From: Oscillospiraceae bacterium
GTDB lineage: Bacteria; Bacillota; Clostridia; Oscillospirales; Ruminococcaceae
Direction: 5' to 3'
DNA: 64,000 nt
NCBI GenBank assembly: GCA_017466865.1
Contig: JAFTTI010000019.1
Location: forward strand, 1 to 64,000
Below are positions 33,795 through 41,982 of the stretch, in pieces. A model generated the notes under the pieces. That model was not told the origin of the DNA, ran no database searches, and worked only from the letters and a program-made list of their open reading frames with translations. The stretch's first letter is position 1. Every line of letters starts with the position of its first letter. The position numbers and the translations under genes are program-made.

Positions 33795-33823
33795 ATTGTA
33801 GCATACGAAATTGCGGAAGTCAC
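33795..33823 (-). promoter_or_regulatory. Promoter of leader unit 2
   Basis: GTGACT (33823-33818), 17-nt spacer ending TGC, TACAAT (33800-33795). Followed by GAGGGAG and ATG (33758) for a possible 5-residue peptide. Confidence 0.6.
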
Positions 33824-33945
33824 TACCAAAACACTCCCAATTTACTCTCATTTTACTCCCATTTTTTTAAAAGTCGCATTTCGTTACGCACCGTTTTTTC
33901 ATCAACCTCTCTTTCCGAAATCGCCTCAGAACGCCCTGTGTTCTC

Positions 33946-33976
33946 ATTGTAGCATAGACCACTGTATCAAAGTCAG
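33946..33976 (-). promoter_or_regulatory. Promoter of leader unit 3
   Basis: CTGACT (33976-33971), 19-nt spacer ending TGC, TACAAT (33951-33946). The longer spacer may weaken it; the TG extension could compensate. Confidence 0.5.
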
Positions 33977-34039
33977 AACAACGGCGTAGGAGAGTGAATA
34001 TTTTTTCGGGAGCGATTCGTTACGCACCTCTTAAATAAA

Positions 34040-34262
34040 TAATCTTGAAAAAGTTATTCAGCACTTTCGTGCGTTTCGGATGACAGCAAGCATCGCCATT
34101 GTGGCCACACAATCGCTTTTTTTGCAACTATGCTCACTGCCACTTCGTTGACAGCAAGCATAGCGTTTGTCTATACAATGTTCGATTTTCTGTAAAAATC
34201 GCCGCTTTGACAAATGCAAAAACTTGTTGGAGGAACCCAAACCCCTTGAGCATAATCAGCAT
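34040..34262 (-). other. Inverted and direct repeats, possible oriT-like or leader remnant
   Basis: No gene seen. TGACAGCAAGCATCGC and TGACAGCAAGCATAGC occur at about 34081 and 34151, each followed by palindromic stretches (GCGATTGTGTGGCCACAATGGC type; CGATTTTTACAGAAAATCG). On the minus strand it is preceded by AAGGGGTTTGGG. Such blocks lie upstream of mobilization genes in clostridial elements as I recall; no relaxase is here. Confidence 0.35.
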
Positions 34263-34279
34263 TACTGCTGAAAATAGAG

Positions 34280-34312
34280 CAAGCCGCCGAGTAAAAAACT
34301 CGGCGGCTTGTT
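34280..34312. terminator. Bidirectional terminator-like hairpin
   Basis: Perfect 12-bp stem CAAGCCGCCGAG / CTCGGCGGCTTG around TAAAAAA. It separates the recombinase region from the lipoprotein gene end at 34380. Confidence 0.75.
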
Positions 34313-34379
34313 TCGTTACACACCTTATGAAGATTGCTTTTCAGGGTGGATGTGGTATAATAAAAAAAGAAAATTCGAT

Positions 34380-35690
34380 TTATGCAGAGGCTATAAAAAT
34401 TTTGCCGTCAATTATTTCGGGTTGTTCGGGGATTTCGCCGTCAAAAAGTTGCAGACCTGTATGCTGTTGCGGAAAATCATCGGAATACACAATATCAACC
34501 TTATTCCAATCATTCGGACATTTTACCGACACTTTATGATTACCTGCAACAAATGTGAATTCTTTGTAATCAGAGGTATCGAGAGTTATGTTATTTTCTG
34601 AAAAAGCAGTTCTTTCTGTTGTATATTTAAGCACGTACCAATGATAACCGATATCGTCATAAACTGTTGTGTATATTCCGTCGCTTCCGAAAAATCCATA
34701 GAAACTGCTATTCTGAACGGTTTTCATTGTAACATAGTTTTCTCTTTCTTTCGAATAAACAACACCATTAAAATAATCTATAATAAAATCTCCCTCATAA
34801 CAAACAATGACGCTTCCATATAAATCATTTTCTGTTTTTCCTATGGTTTCGCTATTGATTGCAGAATAAATTTGCGCTCCGTCTGTATATGCCGCTGTTC
34901 CGTAATGAATAAACGGATAACTGTTTATATCCGAAACAAAGTTTGTCGATTCATCTTCAATATTATAGCAGTATAATCCGAATGTATTTGCATTATCATT
35001 CGGTGTAGATATATAGTAAAGATGCAAATCATTATATATTGTAGGTGCGTTTTTAGCCTCTTCAAAAACTTCACCATAATGATGAATAATTTTGTTTTCA
35101 CCATCTGAAAGGTCAAACATCGCAAGAGATGTTTTTCCACTATGGTCGGTCGTATGGTAAATAAGAAACTCTCCGTTATTATGTAATTCCAAGCCATAGA
35201 CAAATGTGTTTTCAAAGGATAAAAGCTCCTCTTTAACATCTGAAACAAAATCCCATTTCACTATTTTCTGATTATACAGAGGTAGCATTTCTCCGCCCCT
35301 GCCGATAGAAAAATTTTCATTTGCGGTGCTAAAATCAACTTCAATCGCAATAAGACTATGTTCGTCAAACGGAACAAAACTTTTATCGTGAATATTCAGA
35401 ATGATATTTTTATCTTTACTTGCTATGGGAGTATTGCTATAATATCCCTCGCCTTTCTGAGAGTTATAGAACATCTCGTCATACATATCAAGCCGTTTGA
35501 TTTCGCTTATACCTATAAGAGAATGTTCAGGAGAAATAATCTTTTCAGGAGCATTATTTAAAGAGGTTAAAGATGTTGTTTCGGATGTAGAAATAAATGT
35601 TTCTTTCTGTGAAACATCCGAACTGCATCCAACAAAAAATATAGCCAAGAGAATAACCGCTAATATCTTTTTCACATGCATATTTATCAC
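34380..35690 (-). CDS. Secreted lipoprotein, probable beta-propeller-like
   Basis: About 436 aa. Signal peptide with lipobox FFVGC (Cys near 20-22), low-complexity Ser/Thr linker, then a domain of repeated beta-strand blocks (KIVKWDFVSDVKEELLSFENTFVYGLEL; TIYNDLHLYYIS; GLYCYNIEDES; ...), consistent with a six- or seven-bladed beta-propeller. Not recognised beyond that. GTG 35690 or ATG 35681 could start it. It is 5 nt behind the amidase gene and is the last of the sigma-factor operon. Confidence 0.65.
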   Translation of the reverse strand: MINMHVKKILAVILLAIFFVGCSSDVSQKETFISTSETTSLTSLNNAPEKIISPEHSLIGISEIKRLDMYDEMFYNSQKGEGYYSNTPIASKDKNIILNIHDKSFVPFDEHSLIAIEVDFSTANENFSIGRGGEMLPLYNQKIVKWDFVSDVKEELLSFENTFVYGLELHNNGEFLIYHTTDHSGKTSLAMFDLSDGENKIIHHYGEVFEEAKNAPTIYNDLHLYYISTPNDNANTFGLYCYNIEDESTNFVSDINSYPFIHYGTAAYTDGAQIYSAINSETIGKTENDLYGSVIVCYEGDFIIDYFNGVVYSKERENYVTMKTVQNSSFYGFFGSDGIYTTVYDDIGYHWYVLKYTTERTAFSENNITLDTSDYKEFTFVAGNHKVSVKCPNDWNKVDIVYSDDFPQQHTGLQLFDGEIPEQPEIIDGKIFIASA

Positions 35691-35695
35691 GCTTT

Positions 35696-36994
35696 CTATG
35701 AAATACTTGTTATATGGATTACTCGTCTTGAATAATTTGAATTGATATACCCTGTATCGGTTATTAAAACATTATTATTTGCACTGTACCCACTATTATA
35801 CCCCGAACGACTAGTTATTCTTGGACATAATGAATAATTTGAAACATTGGCAATTGATGTAACAATGGTAGTGTGATTATATACTGTATCATTTTCATAA
35901 TTAATTTGTATGAAATCTCCAACTTTACATGTAAGGTAATTTTGTGGACAATTATAAGTAAATGCTCGATGTTCTCCTTTTGGACCATTTCCAGAATTAT
36001 TTATCAAAAAGTTATAGAAATAATCTACCCCTGACCATGAGGATGAACGATTATTTGAATTCCTGAAATACCATCCCGTGCTTGATATCCCATTTCCTCC
36101 AGTATCGACAGGTATTGCTCCTCCTGCAAGCAAACAATGTGAAGCGAAATTTGTACAGTCAAAACCACCTAATAGATAAAAATCAACATATGAAGCATAG
36201 TTGCTATTTCCTGATTGAGGATATTGTACATCACAATTATTAATTGCATATGTTGCCATATTCTGTCTTTGCAAATCTGTTATTCCTCGGCTTTCTATTG
36301 TAACTTTGCTTGAGTTAGAATAACTATTCATAGAACTAATTTCATTAAGATATTTCATTTTACTTACTTTTGCTTCATCAAGATAATATTTTGAAGTTGA
36401 TGAATTTTCCCATATGTTTGTAAATCCGATATTTTCAATATCTCCCCTAATATTTATATTGATAATATCATTAATATAACAATCTATAATTTTGATGTTA
36501 TCACTTGATTTGTCAAAAACTATTTGAGCAGTTCTTGTAATTCCAGAACATTTTTCACAATTTTGATATTTAAATTCTACTGCAACTAAGTATTTACACC
36601 AAATCAATGAATCTTTTACATCATATTCAAGAAGAAGTGCTTGTACAGAAAAGTCTGATACGCCATTATTAGCTTTAAAATCTTCTTTTGATGAATACAT
36701 CGTTAACGAAAGATATTGCTTAAGAATGTCATTAGTAAAATATGTATCATATATTTTTTCTAAGTCTTCCTTTTTTTCATTACCATAAAAATATCCATAG
36801 TATCTATTAAAAAAAGTATCCGCTACTTTTTGACAATCAATATTAACAACATCGCTTATACTTGACAATTCACTGCCTATATTTGTTGTTTCAATCAAAG
36901 ATTGATCAATCGCAAATACAGGCTGTATCACTATCAAGCTTAACACAACCATCGAAAGCAATAAACTTAATAATGTCTTTAATCTATTTTTCAT
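35696..36994 (-). CDS. Secreted protein with Amidase_6-type domain
   Basis: 432 aa. Signal peptide 1-29 (VIQPVFA), an N-terminal region of about 200 aa without known motif, then about 245-430 a putative amidase domain: AINNCDVQYP, FDCTNFASHCLLAGG with the candidate catalytic Cys, STGWYFRNS, and YNHTTIVTS with the candidate His. Expected to act on peptidoglycan or peptide amide bonds outside the membrane. 15 nt behind the small secreted protein gene; part of the sigma/anti-sigma cluster. Confidence 0.8.
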   Translation of the reverse strand: MKNRLKTLLSLLLSMVVLSLIVIQPVFAIDQSLIETTNIGSELSSISDVVNIDCQKVADTFFNRYYGYFYGNEKKEDLEKIYDTYFTNDILKQYLSLTMYSSKEDFKANNGVSDFSVQALLLEYDVKDSLIWCKYLVAVEFKYQNCEKCSGITRTAQIVFDKSSDNIKIIDCYINDIININIRGDIENIGFTNIWENSSTSKYYLDEAKVSKMKYLNEISSMNSYSNSSKVTIESRGITDLQRQNMATYAINNCDVQYPQSGNSNYASYVDFYLLGGFDCTNFASHCLLAGGAIPVDTGGNGISSTGWYFRNSNNRSSSWSGVDYFYNFLINNSGNGPKGEHRAFTYNCPQNYLTCKVGDFIQINYENDTVYNHTTIVTSIANVSNYSLCPRITSRSGYNSGYSANNNVLITDTGYINSNYSRRVIHITSIS

Positions 36995-37009
36995 AATTAC
37001 TCATTCCCT

Positions 37010-37453
37010 TCATATTGCAAATGTAACTTCTTGACTTGTTTTTGAAGTTTCTTCATAGTCATCTGATGTGTAAACTGTGAAGTCGCTAACCAATCGATAT
37101 GTTCCATCGTCAAGTCCGTATGAATAGTTAGTAACATTAATTTTGTGATAATCAATGCTATTGTTCCAACTATCAACATAACTCCAACCACCAAAAATAT
37201 TTTTTCTTTGTAATGTTTGAGTAACTTCAATACTTTCGGTTTCGCCATAATATCCTGTCAAAGAACTCTTACATGTGGCAACATTGCCGGAAATAGTTAA
37301 AGTGCTGGTACAATTGCTTATATACTGATAACGATACACATCAACTTTGCCATGCGCAGAATTTAGCGTAGTATCATAGGCGAATGTTGATATTCCTAAG
37401 CAATTCATAGATAAAATCATTGCAAATAAAAGTGATATGATTTTTTTAAGCAT
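37010..37453 (-). CDS. Small secreted protein, unknown
   Basis: 147 aa with signal peptide (cleavage after about STFA, residue 24). The mature part is rich in Ser/Thr/Tyr and predicted beta (GWSYVDSWNNSIDYHKIN, YGLDDGTYRLVSDFTVY), probably a beta-sandwich. Not recognised. ATG 37453 follows AGGAGGGC. Neighbours suggest it is co-secreted with the amidase protein. Confidence 0.7.
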   Translation of the reverse strand: MLKKIISLLFAMILSMNCLGISTFAYDTTLNSAHGKVDVYRYQYISNCTSTLTISGNVATCKSSLTGYYGETESIEVTQTLQRKNIFGGWSYVDSWNNSIDYHKINVTNYSYGLDDGTYRLVSDFTVYTSDDYEETSKTSQEVTFAI

Positions 37454-37548
37454 AAATATGCCCTCCTATATATTATTATCGAGAAACACTTCTCAATAAT
37501 AATAACGAGGAAAAAATCGAATTTGGACAATAATTAAGGAAATAAATT

Positions 37549-38205
37549 TTATTCCGCCTTTTGCACAGATTTTGCTATTTCAATCAGTTCATCTTGCATA
37601 ATATTCGAACTAATATAAAATACATAACCATCCTGACGCCAGATTATATTTGAATATCCGTGATTATCTTTATAGAATATAGCTTCGTTTCCGTTGATTT
37701 CAATAGTATCAATAACAGTATCTTCGGTATTGATATTCATATCATAATTTCCTTCGGGATACTGACTGTAATCAATAACAATATCGTCTTTTCTATATAG
37801 AACAGAATGAGAAATAATATCCGATTGACAGAATTCAATTTCATATCCACTCAAATCGTATGTGATTTCGTATATGTCTTTGATTTCCGTAAATTCTTCG
37901 TGCTTATCTACTGAGTTTATAACAGAAAACTTCTCAAATATTTCAATAAAGAAACCACAGAAAGCGTCCCTGAATGCTTTTACGCTCAATGCAGTTGTTA
38001 ATGAAAGTGCTATTATAACAATTATACAGGCAATCCTCTTCCCGGCTGTATTGATTATATGATAATATGGTTTATTACGCCTTTTTATCAGTTTTTTCAT
38101 TTTTCTTTCGAAAGCCTGTGAAAATTCATGTTCTTCTGTTTGAGGTATTGATTCATTGTATTTTACGGTTAATGCTTCATCCAAAGCAGTTTCAAATAAA
38201 GTCAT
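37549..38205 (-). CDS. Probable anti-sigma factor with DUF4367-like C-terminal domain
   Basis: 218 aa. Cytosolic N-terminus (1-60), one membrane helix (about 66-85, IACIIVIIALSLTTALSV) and an extracytoplasmic DUF4367-type domain (SVLYRKDDIVIDYSQ, AIFYKDN, IWRQDGYVFYIS, ELIEIAKSV). Its start overlaps the sigma factor stop (ATATGA), a standard arrangement for a membrane-bound antagonist. It would hold the sigma factor until an envelope signal frees it. Confidence 0.8.
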   Translation of the reverse strand: MTLFETALDEALTVKYNESIPQTEEHEFSQAFERKMKKLIKRRNKPYYHIINTAGKRIACIIVIIALSLTTALSVKAFRDAFCGFFIEIFEKFSVINSVDKHEEFTEIKDIYEITYDLSGYEIEFCQSDIISHSVLYRKDDIVIDYSQYPEGNYDMNINTEDTVIDTIEINGNEAIFYKDNHGYSNIIWRQDGYVFYISSNIMQDELIEIAKSVQKAE

Positions 38206-38741
38206 ATCATAGACTCCTCTTTTAACTTATCGCTCAATATGATTTTAGCTCGTTGTATTCTTTTGTATGCTGCATCAACGGAAATATTAAGTAATCTTGC
38301 TGTATCTTCAACGAAAAAACCATTGACATACCGTAAATAAAGGATATCTTTAAATGTTTCCGGAAGTTCGTCAATTTTATTTAAAAGCAGTTGATAATCA
38401 ATATCTTCAAATGCTTTTTCATCAATTACCCTGTTACACATATCATCAATAAAAATAGTATTTTCAGCAGTTTTTTTATTTCTGTTATAAATATCAATTG
38501 AAGTGTTCTTTACAATAATAACAATAAAAGCCTTTGTTTTTGGACATTTTATTTCTTCAATTTTTTCAAAATGATTTGCGATTTTTAAAAACGACTCATG
38601 AACAGCGTCTTCTGCATCAAATTCATTATGAAGTATTCCATAAGCTATCGCATACATACTTTGTCGATATAAATTATATAATACTTCAAAGCGACTTTTA
38701 TCTTCATCACTATCAAGCACACTCAGATATATGCTCAGCAC
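38202..38741 (-). CDS. ECF-type RNA polymerase sigma factor
   Basis: 179 aa. Region 2 about 22-90 (LYNLYRQSMYAIAYGILHNEFDAEDAVHESFLKI) and region 4 about 120-170 (LPETFKDILYLRYVNGFFVEDTARLLNISVDAAYKRIQRAK). GTG start at 38741, 8 nt after AAGGAG. It directs polymerase to its own targets, presumably including this operon. Confidence 0.92.
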   Translation of the reverse strand: MLSIYLSVLDSDEDKSRFEVLYNLYRQSMYAIAYGILHNEFDAEDAVHESFLKIANHFEKIEEIKCPKTKAFIVIIVKNTSIDIYNRNKKTAENTIFIDDMCNRVIDEKAFEDIDYQLLLNKIDELPETFKDILYLRYVNGFFVEDTARLLNISVDAAYKRIQRAKIILSDKLKEESMI

Positions 38742-38774
38742 AAAATCATCTCCTTACGGAATATTGTTTTATTT

Positions 38775-38803
38775 ATAATAGCATAGACAAACAAAAAACA
38801 CAA
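38775..38803 (-). promoter_or_regulatory. Promoter of the sigma-factor operon
   Basis: TTGTGT (38803-38798), 17-nt spacer ending TGC, TATTAT (38780-38775): sigma-A type with extended -10. An additional self-regulated ECF promoter could not be recognised. Confidence 0.6.
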
Positions 38804-38917
38804 GTAAGGCTTATTGGGGTGATGATTAATGTTGAGTTTTTCACCTCAACCCCACCATATATCCAAACCCACAACCAACAAACAAGAGTTCGTCTATATT
38901 CAAGCTTCCGTCACCAG

Positions 38918-38949
38918 AAAACACTCAGAGAAATCTGGGTGTTTTTTAT
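38918..38949. terminator. Rho-independent terminator
   Basis: AAACACTCAGA / TCTGGGTGTTT with a short GAAA loop then TTTATTTTT. It resembles the tRNA-operon terminator at 31527 and is preceded by GTCACCA, the same bases that end tRNA-Glu (see findings). Confidence 0.75.
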
Positions 38950-38968
38950 TTTTCACGCGGGGTGATTA

Positions 38969-38997
38969 TTGCTTTTTAAAAAGAAATATGTTAGAAT
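38969..38997 (+). promoter_or_regulatory. Sigma-A promoter of the lipoprotein gene at 39031
   Basis: TTGCTT (38969-38974), 17-nt spacer, TAGAAT (38992-38997). Confidence 0.65.
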
Positions 38998-39030
38998 TAG
39001 TCCGTTAAAAAATAATACGGGGAGAGAGAT

Positions 39031-39654
39031 ATGAAAAAGATTTTAAGATTTTGGGTAGCGGTTGCTTTTTTTATGCTTCTTACAGGATGCGCAGGGCGTG
39101 TTTCGGAAAACGATTATGATATTCTTATGAATTTCATCGGAGAAAATACCCTTATAGAAAACATCGAAAAAAAGGATATAATTGGTGCGGGCGAGGGTGA
39201 AAAGATTACCTATTGTTTTTCGGGAAGCATTGACGGCGAAAAGAGGGATTTTACACTGAAAGAAATCATCCCCTCTGAAGACTTCCGCGTTTACGAGGTA
39301 ATGGATGTAACCGATGATGATAACGAAACAGAAATCATTCAGATAAAACTCAGTTCAGACAAAACGACAGAACAATATTATTCTCTCAACGGCTATGGCG
39401 AGAAGAATATGGCGTTTCTTATTTCCGAAACGGGTCTTGATGAAAACAAGGCGCTTTATACAGCCTATCATCTGATGAGACTGAAAGCAGGGTTTATCGA
39501 AGGGTATGAATTCCTTTCGGATGACGCTTTAGAAATTGTATTTATAAATGAAAACAAAAACCGCTATACAGTGTCATATTATGATGATGTGAATGTAAAA
39601 ACAATAACGGATGAAGAAGGAAACTGTCTTTATAAAGCCGTTGAAAAAGAATGA
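39031..39654 (+). CDS. Hypothetical lipoprotein
   Basis: 207 aa with signal peptide and lipobox LLTGC (Cys20). The mature part is acidic, with NDYDILMNFIGENTLIE, KITYCFSGSIDG, YHLMRLKAGFIEGYEF and a beta-rich C-terminus ending GNCLYKAVEKE. I do not recognise the family. Start ATG after GGGGAGAGAG. Own promoter and terminator. Confidence 0.7.
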   Translation: MKKILRFWVAVAFFMLLTGCAGRVSENDYDILMNFIGENTLIENIEKKDIIGAGEGEKITYCFSGSIDGEKRDFTLKEIIPSEDFRVYEVMDVTDDDNETEIIQIKLSSDKTTEQYYSLNGYGEKNMAFLISETGLDENKALYTAYHLMRLKAGFIEGYEFLSDDALEIVFINENKNRYTVSYYDDVNVKTITDEEGNCLYKAVEKE

Positions 39655-39667
39655 GTTTACAAAAAAA

Positions 39668-39697
39668 TCCCTCAGAAAAATCTGAGGGAATTTTTTA
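39668..39697. terminator. Bidirectional terminator
   Basis: TCCCTCAGA-AAAA-TCTGAGGGA with A run before and TTTTTT after, between convergent lipoprotein and VirD4-like genes. Confidence 0.9.
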
Positions 39698-40936
39698 TGC
39701 CGTATAATTTTTTTCGGGGGACTTTTCTGTTTCAGCGTTGCGTTCGAGTGTGCTGTAAGGCTTTATCTTTTCAACAAACTTTGCCTTTTCGCCGTTTGTT
39801 ATGAGAATAGCCTGATCTCTCGGAAGACAAAGGATAAAATCCGCGGGTTTGAATGCACGGCAACCTATAAATTCAGCCGTCTCCATATCCTGACAACCGA
39901 GATATAAAAGATGGTCACAGTTATTGACAATGGTAAGCGCCTCGGGATGAGAATACATTGATTCAAGCTGACTTAAACTCTGAAGAATAAGACTTACCGA
40001 AATCTCTCTCGAACGGATAACAGAAACTATTTTCTGAAAATCGGGTATTTTTGCACCCGCCGCGAAATCGTCCATAATTATTCTCACGGGAACATCAAGT
40101 TTTCCGTCTTTGTTTTCATCGGCTTCAGAACAGAGTCTGTTGAGTGTCTGGGTATAGAAGATATTTACAAGGCGGTCAAGGCTTCCGTCAGTGTCGCTTA
40201 CATTGATAAAAAGAACGCTCTTTTTCTTTCCGAGTATTACGGGCGAGAAATTGTTTTCATTCTGAAAAATCGTTTTTGCCTCGCTGAACATAAATGGTTC
40301 TAAAGCACAGTTTAAAAATTCAACTATACAAGACCATGTTTTGTCTGTTTCTCTTATCGAAATTATATGGTTTATTTTTCTTGCACTGTAACTATCGGGA
40401 TTTTTCTTTGTCCATAACTCAAAAGGCAACATTCCCTCGGGAGTGATGACAGCGTTGAAAAGGTCGCAGACAGTCGTCATATTATGGTCTTTTTCGGGGA
40501 GTGCTTCAAGACAGTATGAAATAAGAAAGTTGAGAAGCGATGCCGCTGCCTGTTCCCAGAAAGGATCCTGCTTTGAAAGAATTGGCATAATTATATCCGC
40601 AAGAGTGGTAATATCCTTATCGCAGTATTTTCCGTTTTTATAACGGCGTATTTCAGCGAGAGGGTTATATCCGCAGGAATTCATGGGGTTTACAAAATCA
40701 AGGATATAAACATCATAGCCTTTCTTTTCAAGCTCTCTTTTAAAGCTTTTGTAAAGCTGTTTTTTTGTATCCGAAACAACCATACTGCCCGTTATATTCT
40801 GAAGATTCGGGATAACATATCCGCCCGTTTTTCCGCTTCCTGACGAGCCTATTATCATATCGTTGTTATTAAGTCCCGTAAGTTTTGTGTCGTTTGAAAT
40901 TATAACATCTTTTGAAAGTATACGATAATTTTTCAT
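39695..40936 (-). CDS. VirD4/TraG-like conjugative coupling ATPase, orphan
   Basis: 413 aa type IV coupling-protein ATPase. Walker A IIGSSGSGKTGGYVIPN near 28-44, KKQLYKSFKRELEKKGYDVYILDFVNP (as in TraG), AAASLLNFLISYCLE, Walker B RIIMDDFAAGAKIP near 280 and the late LILQSLSQLESMY. The N-terminal membrane domain of full VirD4 is missing, so it is cytosolic. No relaxase, VirB4 or other transfer genes are near. ATG 40936 follows AGGAGG. Probably a leftover of a conjugative element or a repurposed ATPase. Confidence 0.8.
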   Translation of the reverse strand: MKNYRILSKDVIISNDTKLTGLNNNDMIIGSSGSGKTGGYVIPNLQNITGSMVVSDTKKQLYKSFKRELEKKGYDVYILDFVNPMNSCGYNPLAEIRRYKNGKYCDKDITTLADIIMPILSKQDPFWEQAAASLLNFLISYCLEALPEKDHNMTTVCDLFNAVITPEGMLPFELWTKKNPDSYSARKINHIISIRETDKTWSCIVEFLNCALEPFMFSEAKTIFQNENNFSPVILGKKKSVLFINVSDTDGSLDRLVNIFYTQTLNRLCSEADENKDGKLDVPVRIIMDDFAAGAKIPDFQKIVSVIRSREISVSLILQSLSQLESMYSHPEALTIVNNCDHLLYLGCQDMETAEFIGCRAFKPADFILCLPRDQAILITNGEKAKFVEKIKPYSTLERNAETEKSPEKNYTA

Positions 40937-40954
40937 ATATTTTTTCCTCCTTTA

Positions 40955-41548
40955 TTATTCGATGACGCTTAACATACAATCGCATAAAATTGTATCAAGA
41001 AGTTCTCCGCATGTGAGTATTTCTGTTTCAAGAAAACCTATATCACGGCATATATCCCAAGGTTCATAGAACTTTCTTTTAAGAATACAGAAAAAATCAT
41101 ACATACTCATATTTTCTCTGACAACAATATTGAAATATCTCGATGCTGTTTCGAAAAAATATTCGTGATCGATATTTTTATATACCTTTAAAAATTTAAG
41201 CAGGGATATGCTATGAAAAAGCCTTATATCCTTAATTGAATAAGACGCAAGTATTCCCATCATAACGCTTCTGAGATAAAAACAAAGGTCTTTATCTTCT
41301 TCATCTGCGCGGAACATATCAACTATCTGAAGTGCGTTTTTTAAAGTCAGACTTTCATAATATTTTTCTCTTTCATCTTCATCTTCGATGTATTCAAATT
41401 TTCTTACAAAATCAAACCAATGACTTGCGTGTTCAAGTTCTGTAAGCGGAATACTGAGAACATCATTGATTATTATTTTTATGTCCTTCCGGTCTGTTAT
41501 CACTCCTTTCTTCGCCATATCAAGCGTTTTTTTAAGTGTGGTTTTCAT
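40955..41548 (-). CDS. Hypothetical protein upstream of the VirD4-like ATPase
   Basis: 197 aa all-helical soluble protein (SHWFDFVRKFEYIEDEDERE, LCFYLRSVMMGILASYSIKD, MSMYDFFCILKRKFYEPWDI). Not recognised. ATG 41548 lies about 10 nt after AAAGGAG; the frame extends to 41584 without better signals. 18-nt gap to the ATPase, so they form a transcription unit. Confidence 0.65.
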   Translation of the reverse strand: MKTTLKKTLDMAKKGVITDRKDIKIIINDVLSIPLTELEHASHWFDFVRKFEYIEDEDEREKYYESLTLKNALQIVDMFRADEEDKDLCFYLRSVMMGILASYSIKDIRLFHSISLLKFLKVYKNIDHEYFFETASRYFNIVVRENMSMYDFFCILKRKFYEPWDICRDIGFLETEILTCGELLDTILCDCMLSVIE

Positions 41549-41586
41549 TATATATCTACTCCTTTCAATTAAAATACAAAACAAAA

Positions 41587-41632
41587 AAGGACATAGCTAT
41601 GGCATACAATTTTTTGCCATATCTATATCCTT
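41587..41632 (-). terminator. Long hairpin with T run, possible attenuator
   Basis: On the minus strand GGATATAGATATGGCA / TGCCATAGCTATGTCC (16 bp with three mismatches) then TTTTTTG. It lies about 40 nt ahead of the ATG at 41548, in the right orientation to stop transcription before that gene. Confidence 0.65.
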
Positions 41633-41760
41633 TAAAACCATCCATATCCAACCTGCTTTTTTGAGGTTGGAACATTAGTATAACGCTTTTGAAATGTCTT
41701 GTCAAGAGGTTTTTCAAAAAAATTTTTTGTTTTTTTCCGCCTATCTATAATAATAAAAAA

Positions 41761-41784
41761 ACACCGAAAAATCGGTGTTTTTTC
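41761..41784. terminator. Terminator of the feo operon
   Basis: ACACCGA-AAAA-TCGGTGT with A run on one side and T run on the other, just after the Cys-rich protein gene. Confidence 0.85.
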
Positions 41785-41800
41785 TTTTATTACTGTCTTG

Positions 41801-41971
41801 TTATTTCTCTTTTTTTGTGTCACATCCGCCACATGATTTTTTTCTCTTCGCGCACTCTTTTGCATAGGGGCAACCTATACATTTCTGTCCGCTTTTTTTA
41901 GCACGATAAAGATAGAAAACTATTCCGCCGACAATGGCAATTAAAATGATGATAACAATAACATTTTCCAT
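41801..41971 (-). CDS. FeoB-associated Cys-rich membrane protein
   Basis: 56 aa. One N-terminal membrane helix (VIVIIILIAIVGGIVFYLY), then CIGCPYAKECAKRKKSCGGC, the CxxC...C...CxxC pattern of the small proteins that follow feoB in Clostridia. ATG 41971 is 8 nt after AAAGGA. Immediately downstream of feoB (11-nt gap). Probably helps FeoB in ferrous iron uptake. It is shorter than usual gene-finder cutoffs. Confidence 0.85.
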   Translation of the reverse strand: MENVIVIIILIAIVGGIVFYLYRAKKSGQKCIGCPYAKECAKRKKSCGGCDTKKEK

Positions 41972-41982
41972 AATAAAATCCT

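Larger units (their letters stand above)
33583..34015 (-). repeat. Three tandem degenerate promoter-leader units
   Basis: Units begin near 33583, 33750 and 33901 (spacing about 167 and 150 bp). On the minus strand each has TGACT, TGC(TATAAT or TACAAT), an AT-rich leader with CAAAAyrTT, a GAGGGAG or AGAGAGG ribosome-site-like stretch with ATG, and a CGTAACGAA word at the junction. Units 1 and 2 are the most alike. Confidence 0.75.

Noticed and set aside
33583-34015. The tandem units as a CRISPR-like array
   Set aside because: The units are 150-167 bp, degenerate throughout and lack short identical repeats; they align as promoter-leader duplications.
34040-34262. A definite oriT
   Set aside because: Inverted repeats are suggestive, but no relaxase gene or recognisable nic sequence could be established.
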